Source: Lactobacillus gallinarum DSM 10532 = JCM 2011 (GTDB taxonomy: Bacteria > Bacillota > Bacilli > Lactobacillales > Lactobacillaceae). Taken from it: 64,000 nucleotides of DNA. The position numbers and the translations under genes were made by a program. The notes beneath the pieces are model-generated. The model was not told where the DNA came from. It made no database searches and worked only from the letters and a program-made list of their open reading frames with translations. Positions 1 through 7,875 of the stretch are shown piece by piece. Position 1 is the stretch's first letter. The number at the start of each line of letters is the position of its first letter. The stretch covers positions 46,554-110,553 of the forward strand of contig NZ_AZEL01000056.1 in assembly GCF_001434975.1 (NCBI RefSeq), in the 5' to 3' direction.

Positions 1-1683
1 ATGGAAATATTCAATGACTGGAAATCCGGCCGTTACGGTGTCGATATTTTAGCCGTAATTGCGATTGTTTCTACTATTTTAATCAACAATTATTGGGCTG
101 AATGGATGATCTTGGTAATGTCTACTGGTGGTGAAACTCTGGAGGACTACGCTACAGGTCAAGCCAGCAAGGAATTGCGTTCCCTTTTGAACAATACTCC
201 TAGAATCGCCAACAAGTTAATCAACGGCAAGATTACCGAAGTCAATGTTGATGATTTGAAAATCGGTAACATTGTTTTAATTAAACCAGGTCAACAAGTT
301 CCAGTTGATGGTGAAATTGTTAAAGGTGAATCAAACTTTGACCAATCATCATTGACCGGTGAATCTGTTCCTGTTGCTAAAAAGCCAGGCGATGACTTGA
401 TGTCTGGTTCCGTTAACGGTGATGCTGCCGTCCAGATGAAGGTTACTAAGGCTGCTAAGGACTCAGAATATCAGTCAATTGTCGCTTTGGTTAAGTCATC
501 ACAAGCTCAACCAGCTAAGTTCGTTAAGATGGCCGACCGTTACGCCGTTCCATTTACCATCATCTCATTGATTATTGGTGGTGTTGCATGGGCAGTGTCT
601 GGGGATGCTACAAGATTTGCAGAAGTTATGGTTGTTGCTTCTCCATGTCCACTTTTGATCGCAGCTCCTGTTGCTTTAGTCAGTGGTATGAGTTCAATGT
701 CAGCTCACCACATTATTGTTAAGTCAGGTCCAACTCTTGAAAAGTTAGCTCGTGCTAAGACTTTTGCCTTTGATAAGACTGGTACTTTAACTGAAAATCA
801 ATTGGTGGTTGACCATATCATCCCTGAAGGCGATGCTCTTTCAAAAGAAGAATTACAAAGCTTAGCTGCTAGTGTTGAACAACAATCTAGCCACGTTATT
901 GCCAGTTCTTTGGTTAAGGCTACTGACAGCAAGTTAATCAAGCCAGTTACCAACTTAAAGGAAACTACCGCTCAAGGTGTTGAAGGTGACGTCAATGGCA
1001 AGCATGTTAAGGTGGGTAAATTAAGCTTCGTAGATCCTAATCATGAAAAGATTGACATAACTTCAACTGCTGTCTTCGTTTCAGTCGATGGCAAGTTTGC
1101 CGGTTACATTACTATGATGGATGAAATTCGTCCAGAAACGGCTGATACAATTGCGAAGTTGAAGCGCCAAGGTGCAGAAGACATCATGATGCTTACTGGT
1201 GACCACAAGCAAGTTGCTGAAAAGGTTGGTAAAAAAGCTGGCATTACTGATATTCGTGCCGATCTTTTACCAGCTGAAAAGATTAAGGCTATCAAGGAAG
1301 TACCAAAAGACTTGCGTCCTGTCGTTATGACTGGTGACGGTGTTAACGATGCTCCAAGTTTAACTGCCGCTGATGTCGGTATCGCTATGGGTGCTAAAGG
1401 CGCAACAGCTGCCAGTGAAAGTGCCGATGCCGTTATCATGGTTAACGATTTATCTAAGGTTAATGATGCGGTTGCTATTTCTAAACATACAATGAAGGTT
1501 GCCAACATCGATGTTTTAACTGCTATTGGTGTGGTTATCATCATCGAATTGATCGCCTTCACCGGTGTCATTCCTGCCTTTTGGGGTGCTATCTTACAGG
1601 AAGTTGTCGACATGATCACTATCAGTTCGGGACTTCTTGCTAAGACTAAGCCAAGCAATAAGCAATTTGGTTTGGAAGAGTAA
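1..1683 (+). CDS. Heavy-metal P1B-type ATPase, probably 5'-truncated by the window edge
   Basis: This is a membrane pump that moves a transition-metal ion across the membrane by ATP hydrolysis. Visible motifs are TGES in the actuator domain (about residues 119-122), SPC in the metal-binding membrane helix (214-216), the phosphorylated DKTGT (258-262) and GDGVND near 440. SPC rather than CPC is typical of P1B-4 pumps (Co/Fe/Zn in other bacteria), so the metal is open. The HP dipeptide usual in P1B nucleotide domains reads His-Val here (298-299). Relatives are about 50-60 residues longer at the N terminus, so the first base of the window being an ATG is probably chance. A strong terminator follows. 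Confidence 0.85.
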   Translation: MEIFNDWKSGRYGVDILAVIAIVSTILINNYWAEWMILVMSTGGETLEDYATGQASKELRSLLNNTPRIANKLINGKITEVNVDDLKIGNIVLIKPGQQVPVDGEIVKGESNFDQSSLTGESVPVAKKPGDDLMSGSVNGDAAVQMKVTKAAKDSEYQSIVALVKSSQAQPAKFVKMADRYAVPFTIISLIIGGVAWAVSGDATRFAEVMVVASPCPLLIAAPVALVSGMSSMSAHHIIVKSGPTLEKLARAKTFAFDKTGTLTENQLVVDHIIPEGDALSKEELQSLAASVEQQSSHVIASSLVKATDSKLIKPVTNLKETTAQGVEGDVNGKHVKVGKLSFVDPNHEKIDITSTAVFVSVDGKFAGYITMMDEIRPETADTIAKLKRQGAEDIMMLTGDHKQVAEKVGKKAGITDIRADLLPAEKIKAIKEVPKDLRPVVMTGDGVNDAPSLTAADVGIAMGAKGATAASESADAVIMVNDLSKVNDAVAISKHTMKVANIDVLTAIGVVIIIELIAFTGVIPAFWGAILQEVVDMITISSGLLAKTKPSNKQFGLEE

Positions 1684-1707
1684 GTAAAAATTAGATATTA
1701 ACAAAAT

Positions 1708-1745
1708 AAAAAGCTCTAGAATCGAGATGATTCTAGAGCTTTTTA
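1708..1745 (+). terminator. Rho-independent terminator after the metal ATPase
   Basis: A perfect stem of about 15 bp (GCTCTAGAATC against GATTCTAGAGC) with a 5-nt loop is followed by a T-run. Confidence 0.9.
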
Positions 1746-1867
1746 TTTTGTTAAATTGTTTAACTCTAAAGGTATCATATTATAATCTTAAAGAAAGAGA
1801 CCACATCATTATAAGTAATTCTCTTAGCATAATTTCTAAACATCACCAAGGAGTACCATATCTGAAG

Positions 1868-2278
1868 ATGAAAACTAAAATAATATCAATAATACTTTTA
1901 ATACTCATCGTCCCACCTATTCTTTTCTGTGTACTTAATTCTAGTTACGAGTTATACGTTAATCATCAAGAAAATATTGCATACAGTAAAATGCAACAAG
2001 CTGTAGACAAACATGGCTATAATGCAATTAGTCTTGAGCCCGTAAAAGCTCGAATAAAATTCTTTCACATTTATGAATATAAAAGTTCATTTTCTAATCA
2101 AAAAACATTGAATAAGAATAGACAACTCTTCAACAAAGTTGGATATAAGATAGGCAAACATGATGATCTAGAAACGCCTTATAAATATTCAATCAGTGCC
2201 CTAAAATCAAACGAAAAATGGACAGTTTATATTAAAGAAGAACCGTTTGGCAAAGAAAAAAGTTATCGCGAAGATTGA
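1868..2278 (+). CDS. Small N-terminally anchored hypothetical protein
   Basis: About 136 residues with one hydrophobic segment at residues 5-25, so probably membrane-anchored or exported; the rest is basic and polar. The frame stays open back into the preceding terminator, but the ATG at 1868 is the sensible start because the hydrophobic anchor follows it directly. AAGGAG lies at 1846-1851, which is farther upstream than usual, so translation may be weak. I do not recognise the family. It sits alone between two terminators. Confidence 0.6.
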   Translation: MKTKIISIILLILIVPPILFCVLNSSYELYVNHQENIAYSKMQQAVDKHGYNAISLEPVKARIKFFHIYEYKSSFSNQKTLNKNRQLFNKVGYKIGKHDDLETPYKYSISALKSNEKWTVYIKEEPFGKEKSYRED

Positions 2279-2295
2279 TTTAATTGCAACCTAAT

Positions 2296-2431
2296 TTGCA
2301 TCTAGTTTAGGAAAATATTAAAATTAAACTCAACTGAATATTTCATTTAGTGGTTGGGTTTTTATCAGAATAAAAGCTTTCAAGATTTGCTTCTTTGGGT
2401 CAAGAGGCACCTTGAAGGCTTTTTGCTTTTT
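2296..2431 (+). promoter_or_regulatory. Promoter and terminator-like leader of the CPA2 antiporter gene
   Basis: A promoter-like pair TTGCAT / TAAAAT with 17-nt spacing (2296-2324) would start RNA near 2331. Between it and the ribosome site lies a second hairpin, 2372-2424: AAAAGCTTTCAAG pairs with CTTGAAGGCTTTT, and an inner stem GCTTCTT/AAGAGGC sits inside it. A T-rich tract follows and then the start codon. A terminator-shaped hairpin in the leader just before the ribosome site suggests attenuation control. The signal is unknown and no riboswitch class was recognised. Confidence 0.5.
2326..2364 (+). terminator. Terminator after the small anchored protein, overlapping the next promoter
   Basis: AAACTCAAC pairs with GTTGGGTTT (one G-T wobble) and is followed by a T-run. 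The left arm overlaps the probable start site of the next transcript. Confidence 0.7.
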
Positions 2432-2447
2432 TATAGAAAGGGAATAC

Positions 2448-3617
2448 ATGCATTTTTTAGGGGAATTAATCTTAATCCTATTAACTACAGTCTTATTAGG
2501 TCAGCTCTTTGCTCGCTTTAATATGCCTGCAGTTATCGGACAATTATTGTCAGGAATCTTACTTGGACCAGCTATCCTAAATTGGGTAACGCCAAACGAT
2601 ATTGTCAGTCTATTCTCAGAATTCGGGGTTATCCTGTTAATGTTCTTAGCAGGCCTGGAAAGTGACCTCGATTTACTAAAGAAATACTTCAAATTAAGTT
2701 TCACCGTCGCTAGTGTCGGGGTTATCTTACCAGTTGTCTTCATGGGAATTGCCAGCTACTTCTTCGGTATGAAGCCACTTGAGGCACTCTTTATCGGAAT
2801 TGTCTTTGCGGCAACCAGTGTTTCAATTTCGGTTGTAGTATTGCAAGAAGCACGACAACTCCATACCCGTGCTGGTACGGCAATTTTAGGTGCGGCTGTA
2901 GTTGATGATATCTTAGCCGTTGTTGTTTTAAGTTTGTTCACTACTTTCAGTCACGAAGGCGGTAAGAGCGGTTTAACTAACAACTTCTTTATCAATATTT
3001 TGATTGAAATTGTCTACTTTGTAGTTGTTTGGGTCATCTTTAAGTTCGTTGCCCCATACTTTATGAAGGCTTCCGAAAAAATCGATGTTGACTACTCTGT
3101 AGTTATCGGTTCGCTTGTCTTAGCTTTAACTATGGCTTGGGCTGCCGACTTTGTTGGATTATCTGCCGTTGTAGGTGCATTCTTTGGTGGCTTGGCTATT
3201 AGACAGACGCCACAATATAAAGAAGTTCACTCTTCAGTTTCCGCAATCGGTTATGCGATCTTTATTCCGGTATTCTTTGCCGACATAGGTCTTTCAATGA
3301 CCTTTGAGAGCTTCTTCAAGGATATTTGGTTCATTATCGTAATGACAATCTTAGCTCTCTTATCTAAATTCTGGGCTGGTAAATACTCAAGTGAAGTCTT
3401 CGGCTTTACTAAGAATGAGGGTAACATTGTAGGTGCCGGTATGATTTCTCGTGGTGAAGTTGCCTTAATCGTGGCACAGATCGGGATTACCCATCACCTC
3501 TTCCCTGAAGATATTTACTCAAGCTTGATTTTGGTAATCATCGTTACAACGGTACTTTCACCATTTATTTTGAATTATTTCATTAAGAAACAAAAAGATA
3601 GTAAAGAATTTATGTAA
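2448..3617 (+). CDS. CPA2-family cation:proton antiporter (Kef/NapA-like)
   Basis: A 389-residue polytopic protein with about 12 hydrophobic helices, expected to exchange Na+ or K+ for protons at the membrane. It contains the family pattern PAVIGQLLSGILLGPAIL near the N terminus, a paired-acid segment AAVVDDILAVVVL, and a late helix GMISRGEVALIVAQIG. It lacks the C-terminal TrkA-N domain of full Kef proteins. I chose ATG 2448 over the in-frame TTG 2412 because GAAAGGGA lies at the right distance and the family N terminus begins there. The upstream leader suggests regulated expression. Confidence 0.88.
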   Translation: MHFLGELILILLTTVLLGQLFARFNMPAVIGQLLSGILLGPAILNWVTPNDIVSLFSEFGVILLMFLAGLESDLDLLKKYFKLSFTVASVGVILPVVFMGIASYFFGMKPLEALFIGIVFAATSVSISVVVLQEARQLHTRAGTAILGAAVVDDILAVVVLSLFTTFSHEGGKSGLTNNFFINILIEIVYFVVVWVIFKFVAPYFMKASEKIDVDYSVVIGSLVLALTMAWAADFVGLSAVVGAFFGGLAIRQTPQYKEVHSSVSAIGYAIFIPVFFADIGLSMTFESFFKDIWFIIVMTILALLSKFWAGKYSSEVFGFTKNEGNIVGAGMISRGEVALIVAQIGITHHLFPEDIYSSLILVIIVTTVLSPFILNYFIKKQKDSKEFM

Positions 3618-3618
3618 A

Positions 3619-3655
3619 AGAAAATCCTCGACAAAAACGTCGGGGATTTTTTCAT
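3619..3655 (+). repeat. Terminator copy 1 of a 37-bp direct repeat flanking the toxin-antitoxin pair
   Basis: The stem AAATCCTCGAC / GTCGGGGATTT plus a T-run terminates the antiporter gene. The same 37 bases recur exactly at 4311-4347, after the toxin gene. Confidence 0.9.
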
Positions 3656-3673
3656 GTTCGCTTATGAACGAAT
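3656..3673. repeat. Short palindrome GTTCG-n-GAACG, copy 1
   Basis: GTTCGCTTATGAACG is followed by AATA. A close copy (GTTCGCTTGTGAACG then TATA) lies at 7738-7755. Both follow a terminator and precede the promoter of a toxin-type locus. The arm order GTTC..GAAC is the reverse of a LexA box. Confidence 0.5.
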
Positions 3674-3696
3674 ACTAGATTTTTTAATTATAAAAC

Positions 3697-3726
3697 GTAG
3701 ACACAATTTAGCCTACATAATATAAT
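3697..3726 (+). promoter_or_regulatory. Promoter with operator-like palindrome for the toxin-antitoxin operon
   Basis: TAGACA (3698-3703), 17 nt, then TATAAT (3721-3726). The arms GTAG (3697-3700) and CTAC (3713-3716) form an inverted repeat over the -35 and spacer, where an antitoxin or antitoxin-toxin complex would be expected to bind for autorepression. Confidence 0.65.
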
Positions 3727-3747
3727 ACTGTTAGGAGATGATGGAAC

Positions 3748-4056
3748 ATGTTACAAACACCAAATAATATTAAAGCAGTTACTGCTCGTGACTTACGTAA
3801 TAACTTTAAAAAAATTGCTGATGACATTAATGACTATGATACTACAGTTATCGTTGCTCGTCCTAAAGACAAAAACGTCGTAATTATTTCACAAAAAGAA
3901 TATGATTCATGGCAAGAGACCTCATATCTTCTAGGGACTAAGGCAAATCGTGATGCATTAGCGGAAGCTAAAGAATCGTTTGAAAATAAAGACACCCGAA
4001 ACAAAATCTTAACTCCAGAAGAATTCGAGGCTCTAACTAAAGATGATGAAGCTTAA
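3748..4056 (+). CDS. Phd/YefM-family antitoxin
   Basis: A 102-residue antitoxin expected to bind DNA with its N-terminal half (AVTARDLRNNFKKIADDI, the Phd/YefM fold) and the toxin with its acidic C-terminal tail. Segments such as VIVARPKDKNVVIISQKEYDSW are typical of the family. AGGAG precedes the ATG. Its 3' end overlaps the toxin gene by 14 bp, as in many type II modules. It should repress its own promoter. Confidence 0.88.
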   Translation: MLQTPNNIKAVTARDLRNNFKKIADDINDYDTTVIVARPKDKNVVIISQKEYDSWQETSYLLGTKANRDALAEAKESFENKDTRNKILTPEEFEALTKDDEA

Positions 4057-4312
4057 CGTAAATTTTAACTATAATGCCTGGGATGAATATCTAGAGTGGA
4101 AGAAAGAAGATAAAAAAACTTCCAAGAAAATTGATAGCCTCATTAAAGATTGTCAACGCCATCCATTCACTGGAAAAGGAAAACCCGAAACTTTAAAGGC
4201 AAATTTAAGCGGTGCATGGTCTCGACAAATTAATCACAAAGATCGTATGGTTTATTCAGTTACGGCAACAGAACTTCAAATATGGCAACTAAAATATCAC
4301 TATTCTAAATAG
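4043..4312 (+). CDS. YoeB/Txe-family ribosome-dependent mRNA interferase toxin
   Basis: An 89-residue basic protein of the RelE superfamily that cleaves mRNA on the ribosome when the antitoxin is lost. Family signals are NAWDEYLEWKKEDKKTSKKI at the N terminus, GKGKPETLKANLSGAWSRQI in the middle, HKDRMVYSV, and the C-terminal KYHYSK that carries the His-Tyr pair of YoeB. The start is ATG 4043 or 4046, inside the antitoxin gene, which implies translational coupling. The catalytic residues look intact. Confidence 0.88.
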   Translation: MMKLNVNFNYNAWDEYLEWKKEDKKTSKKIDSLIKDCQRHPFTGKGKPETLKANLSGAWSRQINHKDRMVYSVTATELQIWQLKYHYSK

Positions 4313-4347
4313 AAAATCCTCGACAAAAACGTCGGGGATTTTTTCAT
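4311..4347. terminator. Terminator copy 2 of the 37-bp repeat
   Basis: Identical to 3619-3655. It terminates the toxin gene and, read on the other strand, can also serve the convergent ABC exporter gene. Confidence 0.88.
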
Positions 4348-4351
4348 ATTC

Positions 4352-5920
4352 TTAAACAAACTGTTCTAAATCGATTACTTGATCATATCTCTGTAACTCT
4401 TCTGGTTCATAATGGTGAATTACTTCCACAAAGGTCAAATCAGACTCTAACAAGTAATCATGAATCTGATCTGAGGTCTTTTTATCAAGGGATGCATTAA
4501 TTTCATCAAGTAGCAACACTGGCCGCTTCATTAAAATGGCCCGAGCTAATTCAATTCTTGCCAGCTGCCCGCCTGATAATTGATCCGCATTATCCCCTAA
4601 AGAATAATCCCATCCCTTCTCTTTCACGATGGTGTCTAGTCCCAACTTGGTGCAGACTTCCATTACCATTTCCCGGGAAATATCTGCGCCTAGTGTCAAA
4701 TTAAACCACAAGGTATCTGCAAAAATCACTGGACTTTGACTAGCGTATGAAAAGATATTAGCAAATTCTCCAGCCTTAGCTTGGCTATTATTCAAAATAA
4801 TATCTTTAGCCTGACCGAATTCTCCTGTTATTAAATATTGCAAAAGCGTTGATTTCCCGGTACCCGATGGCCCAATAACTGCTACTTTTTGTTCAGCCTT
4901 AATCTTTAAATTAAGACGTCTAGCCAACTCCTGATCTTTTCTAATTAAAGTTAAATCATCCACTTCCAATTCACTAAAATCATTTTCAGAAACGTCTTCA
5001 GTTTTCTTGCCTTCGGCAATATACTTTTCAGCTTTAGCAACAATCTTTTTAGTAGTTGATAACTTATTGCGACCTTCTAAAATTGTCAAAATTGGATTAA
5101 CAAAAGAATTCGACAACTGCACAATTGCAAATAATGCACCCAATGTAGTTTGTCCATTAACTACCATGTAAATCCCTACTAAGAATGGCACTGTAAAGGT
5201 AAACAAGTTAGCAATCAAGCTGACCCATGAAACTGTGTCCAAGTTCAGTAAATTCATCTTGCACAGTGCTGCTTCTAATTGGTTAACAAATACCCTACTC
5301 TTCTTAACAGCATTATCTTGCTTGCCATACAACTTGAATGTTGAACTACCAGCTAAAAAATTCTTGATATGACTAACATACTTATCATTGGCGTTGGTCC
5401 AATTTTCGGAAGCAGTTTGAATTTTCTTTTGAAAAAGGCTGGATACAATCATCGGTAAGCATGAACCTATTAGAAAAAGCAAGGTTACTAACCAGTTAAC
5501 CGACAATGCATAGCCTAATGCAAAAATAATCATGTACGCTTGCATCATAATTTCAATTTCTGCATCAAAGCGATTAGTTTCTAAGAGCTTAAAATCTGTA
5601 GTTAGATAAGCTAAGCTAGTAGTATTTTCATCACTAGATTGTTTAAGCATCCCTTTTAAGATGCCAAGCCGTAAAGTAGTATTTGCTTCCTGAATCGCAC
5701 CTGTTTTTAAGCGATTGAAAATAAGTGAAGCTAAAAAGGTAATCAATAAGCCGCTAACAGCAATTAGCAAAATTTGCGGTAAGTCATTAAAGCTTCTTTG
5801 CGTAGCAATATTAGTCAATGCCTGCACCATATAAGCCACGATAATCTGTTGCATACTGGCAATTAAGCCGAAGATAATCATGCTGATGAATTTAGAATGT
5901 GAAGAGTATTTGTAAATCAT
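4352..5920 (-). CDS. ABC exporter half-transporter (fused membrane and ATPase domains)
   Basis: 522 residues: an N-terminal membrane domain with about six helices (to residue 300) and a C-terminal ATPase with Walker A GPSGTGKST, signature LSGGQ and Walker B VLLLDEIN. It should work as a dimer exporting a drug, lipid or peptide; the substrate cannot be read. Its start lies 4 nt after the stop of the DUF4097 gene, and its ribosome site overlaps that stop, so the two are co-transcribed. The gene contains an exact match to the Noc box consensus at 4668-4681. Confidence 0.88.
   Translation of the reverse strand: MIYKYSSHSKFISMIIFGLIASMQQIIVAYMVQALTNIATQRSFNDLPQILLIAVSGLLITFLASLIFNRLKTGAIQEANTTLRLGILKGMLKQSSDENTTSLAYLTTDFKLLETNRFDAEIEIMMQAYMIIFALGYALSVNWLVTLLFLIGSCLPMIVSSLFQKKIQTASENWTNANDKYVSHIKNFLAGSSTFKLYGKQDNAVKKSRVFVNQLEAALCKMNLLNLDTVSWVSLIANLFTFTVPFLVGIYMVVNGQTTLGALFAIVQLSNSFVNPILTILEGRNKLSTTKKIVAKAEKYIAEGKKTEDVSENDFSELEVDDLTLIRKDQELARRLNLKIKAEQKVAVIGPSGTGKSTLLQYLITGEFGQAKDIILNNSQAKAGEFANIFSYASQSPVIFADTLWFNLTLGADISREMVMEVCTKLGLDTIVKEKGWDYSLGDNADQLSGGQLARIELARAILMKRPVLLLDEINASLDKKTSDQIHDYLLESDLTFVEVIHHYEPEELQRYDQVIDLEQFV
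4668..4681. promoter_or_regulatory. Noc-box-like site, exact consensus match
   Basis: ATTTCCCGGGAAAT is identical to the published B. subtilis Noc-binding consensus and lies inside a coding region, as many Noc sites do. Binding here is inference. Confidence 0.6.
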
Positions 5921-5924
5921 ATTT

Positions 5925-6542
5925 CTATCCCCCGTAACTTACCGTTATGTCACCATTTGAATTATCAATACTTAATACTCTTCGCGCCTTGTCATTTTTG
6001 CTGTAAGAGTCGCCTTTATTTGAACCATTTATCTCAACGTGTCCATTCGACGTATCCAGATCATAACCGTCGGCTGTACTATGACCGACCATAATATTAC
6101 CATTTGAAAGATCAATTTCACCTTGACTAACAGCAATGCCTTGAACCGTAACGCTACCGTTAGAATCATCGATTTCAATATTTTTCAACTTTTCATCTGG
6201 CAGTTCAATCGTAATTTGCGTTACTACAGAATGTTTTTTGAATAAGTCAAAGAGATTTCTATTAACTACCTTAATACCATCTTTATCTTCAACAATTAAT
6301 TGCTTATTCTTGACTTCAAATTTTGGAAGCAACTTATGTCTTCCCTCAAAAAGAACACGGTAATGATTGCCTTGTTTGACTTTAATATTGGCATTACTGG
6401 TATCAACTTTTACTTGATTAAATTTGCGGTTGGTTAAAACTTTTTGTACTACTTGTTCTGAACTAGCTTTATTCATATCCTGCACCTTTAAAATTCCTAA
6501 GATAACTAACATAATTACAATAGCCAAAATTAACATTTTCAT
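5925..6542 (-). CDS. Membrane-anchored DUF4097-type protein
   Basis: 205 residues with one N-terminal helix (about 3-19) and an extracellular beta-rich domain built from repeats ending in SNG (DDSNGSVTV, DLSNGNIMV, DTSNGHVEI, DNSNGDITV), the hallmark of DUF4097/LiaG-like proteins found with envelope-stress systems. It is the first gene of an operon with the ABC exporter and is divergent from an Rgg-like regulator, which suggests a regulated envelope or antimicrobial response. The ribosome site GAGGGAT lies upstream of ATG 6542. The molecular function is unknown. Confidence 0.75.
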   Translation of the reverse strand: MKMLILAIVIMLVILGILKVQDMNKASSEQVVQKVLTNRKFNQVKVDTSNANIKVKQGNHYRVLFEGRHKLLPKFEVKNKQLIVEDKDGIKVVNRNLFDLFKKHSVVTQITIELPDEKLKNIEIDDSNGSVTVQGIAVSQGEIDLSNGNIMVGHSTADGYDLDTSNGHVEINGSNKGDSYSKNDKARRVLSIDNSNGDITVSYGG

Positions 6543-6558
6543 TTCTATCCCTCGCTAC

Positions 6559-6622
6559 TTGAATTGTTCTTAGTATCGCAGGATAATGAATGAAAATGTA
6601 AGGAATTTGCAGATCTGCAAAT
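6559..6622 (+). promoter_or_regulatory. Promoter and 18-bp perfect palindrome between exporter operon and Rgg-like gene
   Basis: TTGAAT (6559-6564), 17 nt, GATAAT (6582-6587). Just downstream of the expected start lies the perfect palindrome ATTTGCAGATCTGCAAAT (6605-6622), followed by GAGG and ATG 6634. It is a plausible operator for the regulator itself, or for both divergent units. Confidence 0.6.
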
Positions 6623-6633
6623 CGAGGTATGAC

Positions 6634-7491
6634 ATGTTTAAATATGGTTCAGTTTATAAAGATTTACGCAAAGAACAAGAAATCACGCAAACTGAGGCGT
6701 GCCACGGAATTTGTTCAATTTCTAAACTTTCTCGCTGGGAAAACAACCAGGTAGAAGTAGAATTCAGTACGGCAATTGCGTTACTTAAGCGCATTAACAT
6801 TACGCTAGATGAATTCACCGAACGTGCAAATATCGAAGCGGAATTTGAACTGCCTGATGAAATAATTGCGGCAATCAAGGATGAAGACGTTCCCGTATTA
6901 CGTAAATACGTGCAGGCTCATTTAGCTAAATATCACGCTAGCAAAAACATCCTTGAATTAAAGAATATTATGCTAGTCTGTAACCAACTGCTTTTAATTG
7001 AGGGGAAGAATTACTTGACCACTGCTGATATTCAAAGAATTCGTTCTTACTTACTGCACACAACAGTTTGGTCAAAATATAATATTATCTTGTTTGCCAA
7101 TTCACCTTTCTTGTTGAATTCCGAAATTGGTTTCAAGATCGCTATGCGAATCGTTCATAACTTTGACCAAGTGAACGATTTGAGGGATAATCTCACAACC
7201 TTTATGGGCGGTCTCTCGGACACTGTTATTGCTTTTATCTTTAAAAAGAAACTAGACTATGCACAACAGCTATTAGATGAATTGCGTAAGGTTGAACTTC
7301 CGCCTCATTTCATGTTCTTTGATCTCTCCTTAACCTTTTTACAACGGGTCATCGACTATTGTCATACTGGAGATGAACAGCCCGTTCTAGCAATATTCAA
7401 TAATTTGATACAATTAAACTGCTCACAACATGCACAACAATTATTAGAAGCCTTCAAGGATGTTAAACAAATTTGGGAGGACGATGAATGA
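6634..7491 (+). CDS. Rgg/GadR/MutR-like transcriptional regulator
   Basis: 285 residues: an N-terminal XRE helix-turn-helix (about 2-65, with KYGSVYKDLRKEQEITQTEA and SISKLSRWENNQ), then a long all-helical TPR-like region that in Rgg proteins binds a short peptide pheromone. The frame is open to ATG 6586, but ATG 6634 has GAGG at good spacing and gives the standard family N terminus (MFKYG). It overlaps the next gene by 4 nt. No obvious pheromone precursor was found beside it. The likely targets are the divergent DUF4097/ABC genes. Confidence 0.82.
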   Translation: MFKYGSVYKDLRKEQEITQTEACHGICSISKLSRWENNQVEVEFSTAIALLKRINITLDEFTERANIEAEFELPDEIIAAIKDEDVPVLRKYVQAHLAKYHASKNILELKNIMLVCNQLLLIEGKNYLTTADIQRIRSYLLHTTVWSKYNIILFANSPFLLNSEIGFKIAMRIVHNFDQVNDLRDNLTTFMGGLSDTVIAFIFKKKLDYAQQLLDELRKVELPPHFMFFDLSLTFLQRVIDYCHTGDEQPVLAIFNNLIQLNCSQHAQQLLEAFKDVKQIWEDDE

Positions 7492-7718
7492 ATTCTACAG
7501 AGAAAATACGCTTAGCTAAAAAGATTTCCGCAATCATTTCAATTATTGCCTGGGTCATAACTATTATTTTCATGGCAGTCAAAATTTACGGCTGGATGCA
7601 AGATCCACACCTACCTGCTATCCATGATCAATTTGTTGCTATTATTGGCTTTATTCCATTAGTTAGTGGTTTTCATCCTGGCATTTGGAGCTATGGAAAA
7701 GAAAATCGTTCCCACTAA
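7488..7718 (+). CDS. Small membrane protein coupled to the Rgg-like gene
   Basis: 76 residues with two hydrophobic helices (about 14-33 and 48-62) and a basic N terminus. Its ATG overlaps the stop of the regulator (ATGA), so it is translationally coupled. Its role is unknown. It could take part in signal processing or immunity, but nothing in the sequence proves this. A terminator follows. Confidence 0.6.
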   Translation: MNSTEKIRLAKKISAIISIIAWVITIIFMAVKIYGWMQDPHLPAIHDQFVAIIGFIPLVSGFHPGIWSYGKENRSH

Positions 7719-7734
7719 CGTGAGAACGATTTTT
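7702..7734 (+). terminator. Terminator after the Rgg operon
   Basis: AAATCGTTC and GAACGATTT close a stem with one internal mismatch and a TAAC loop, then a T-run. Confidence 0.75.
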
Positions 7735-7737
7735 CGT

Positions 7738-7773
7738 GTTCGCTTGTGAACGTATATTTGGATTTAGTATAAT
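7738..7773 (+). promoter_or_regulatory. Palindrome copy 2 and -10 box before the toxin remnant
   Basis: GTTCGCTTGTGAACG repeats the palindrome at 3656. TATAAT lies at 7768-7773, so a transcript into the following leader is plausible. Confidence 0.45.
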
Positions 7774-7875
7774 TTTATCTGTAGAAAAGCTGAAGCGGTG
7801 GCTATCCTTGAAGGAGATGGTGCTTATGAGTGATTTTTGACTCATGCCAACATCCTAATAGAAAGGAGACGCCTC

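Noticed and set aside
1..3. ATG at the first base as the true start of the metal ATPase
   Set aside because: Relatives have further N-terminal residues, and no upstream sequence is available to judge a ribosome site.
1104..1658. Long minus-strand frame opposite the metal ATPase
   Set aside because: Antisense shadow with no ribosome site or recognisable domain; the same holds for long frames opposite gnd, gyrB, gyrA and the NCS2 genes.
3656..3670. GTTCG..GAACG as a LexA (SOS) box
   Set aside because: The arms are in the reverse order of the Gram-positive LexA box, which is GAAC..GTTC.
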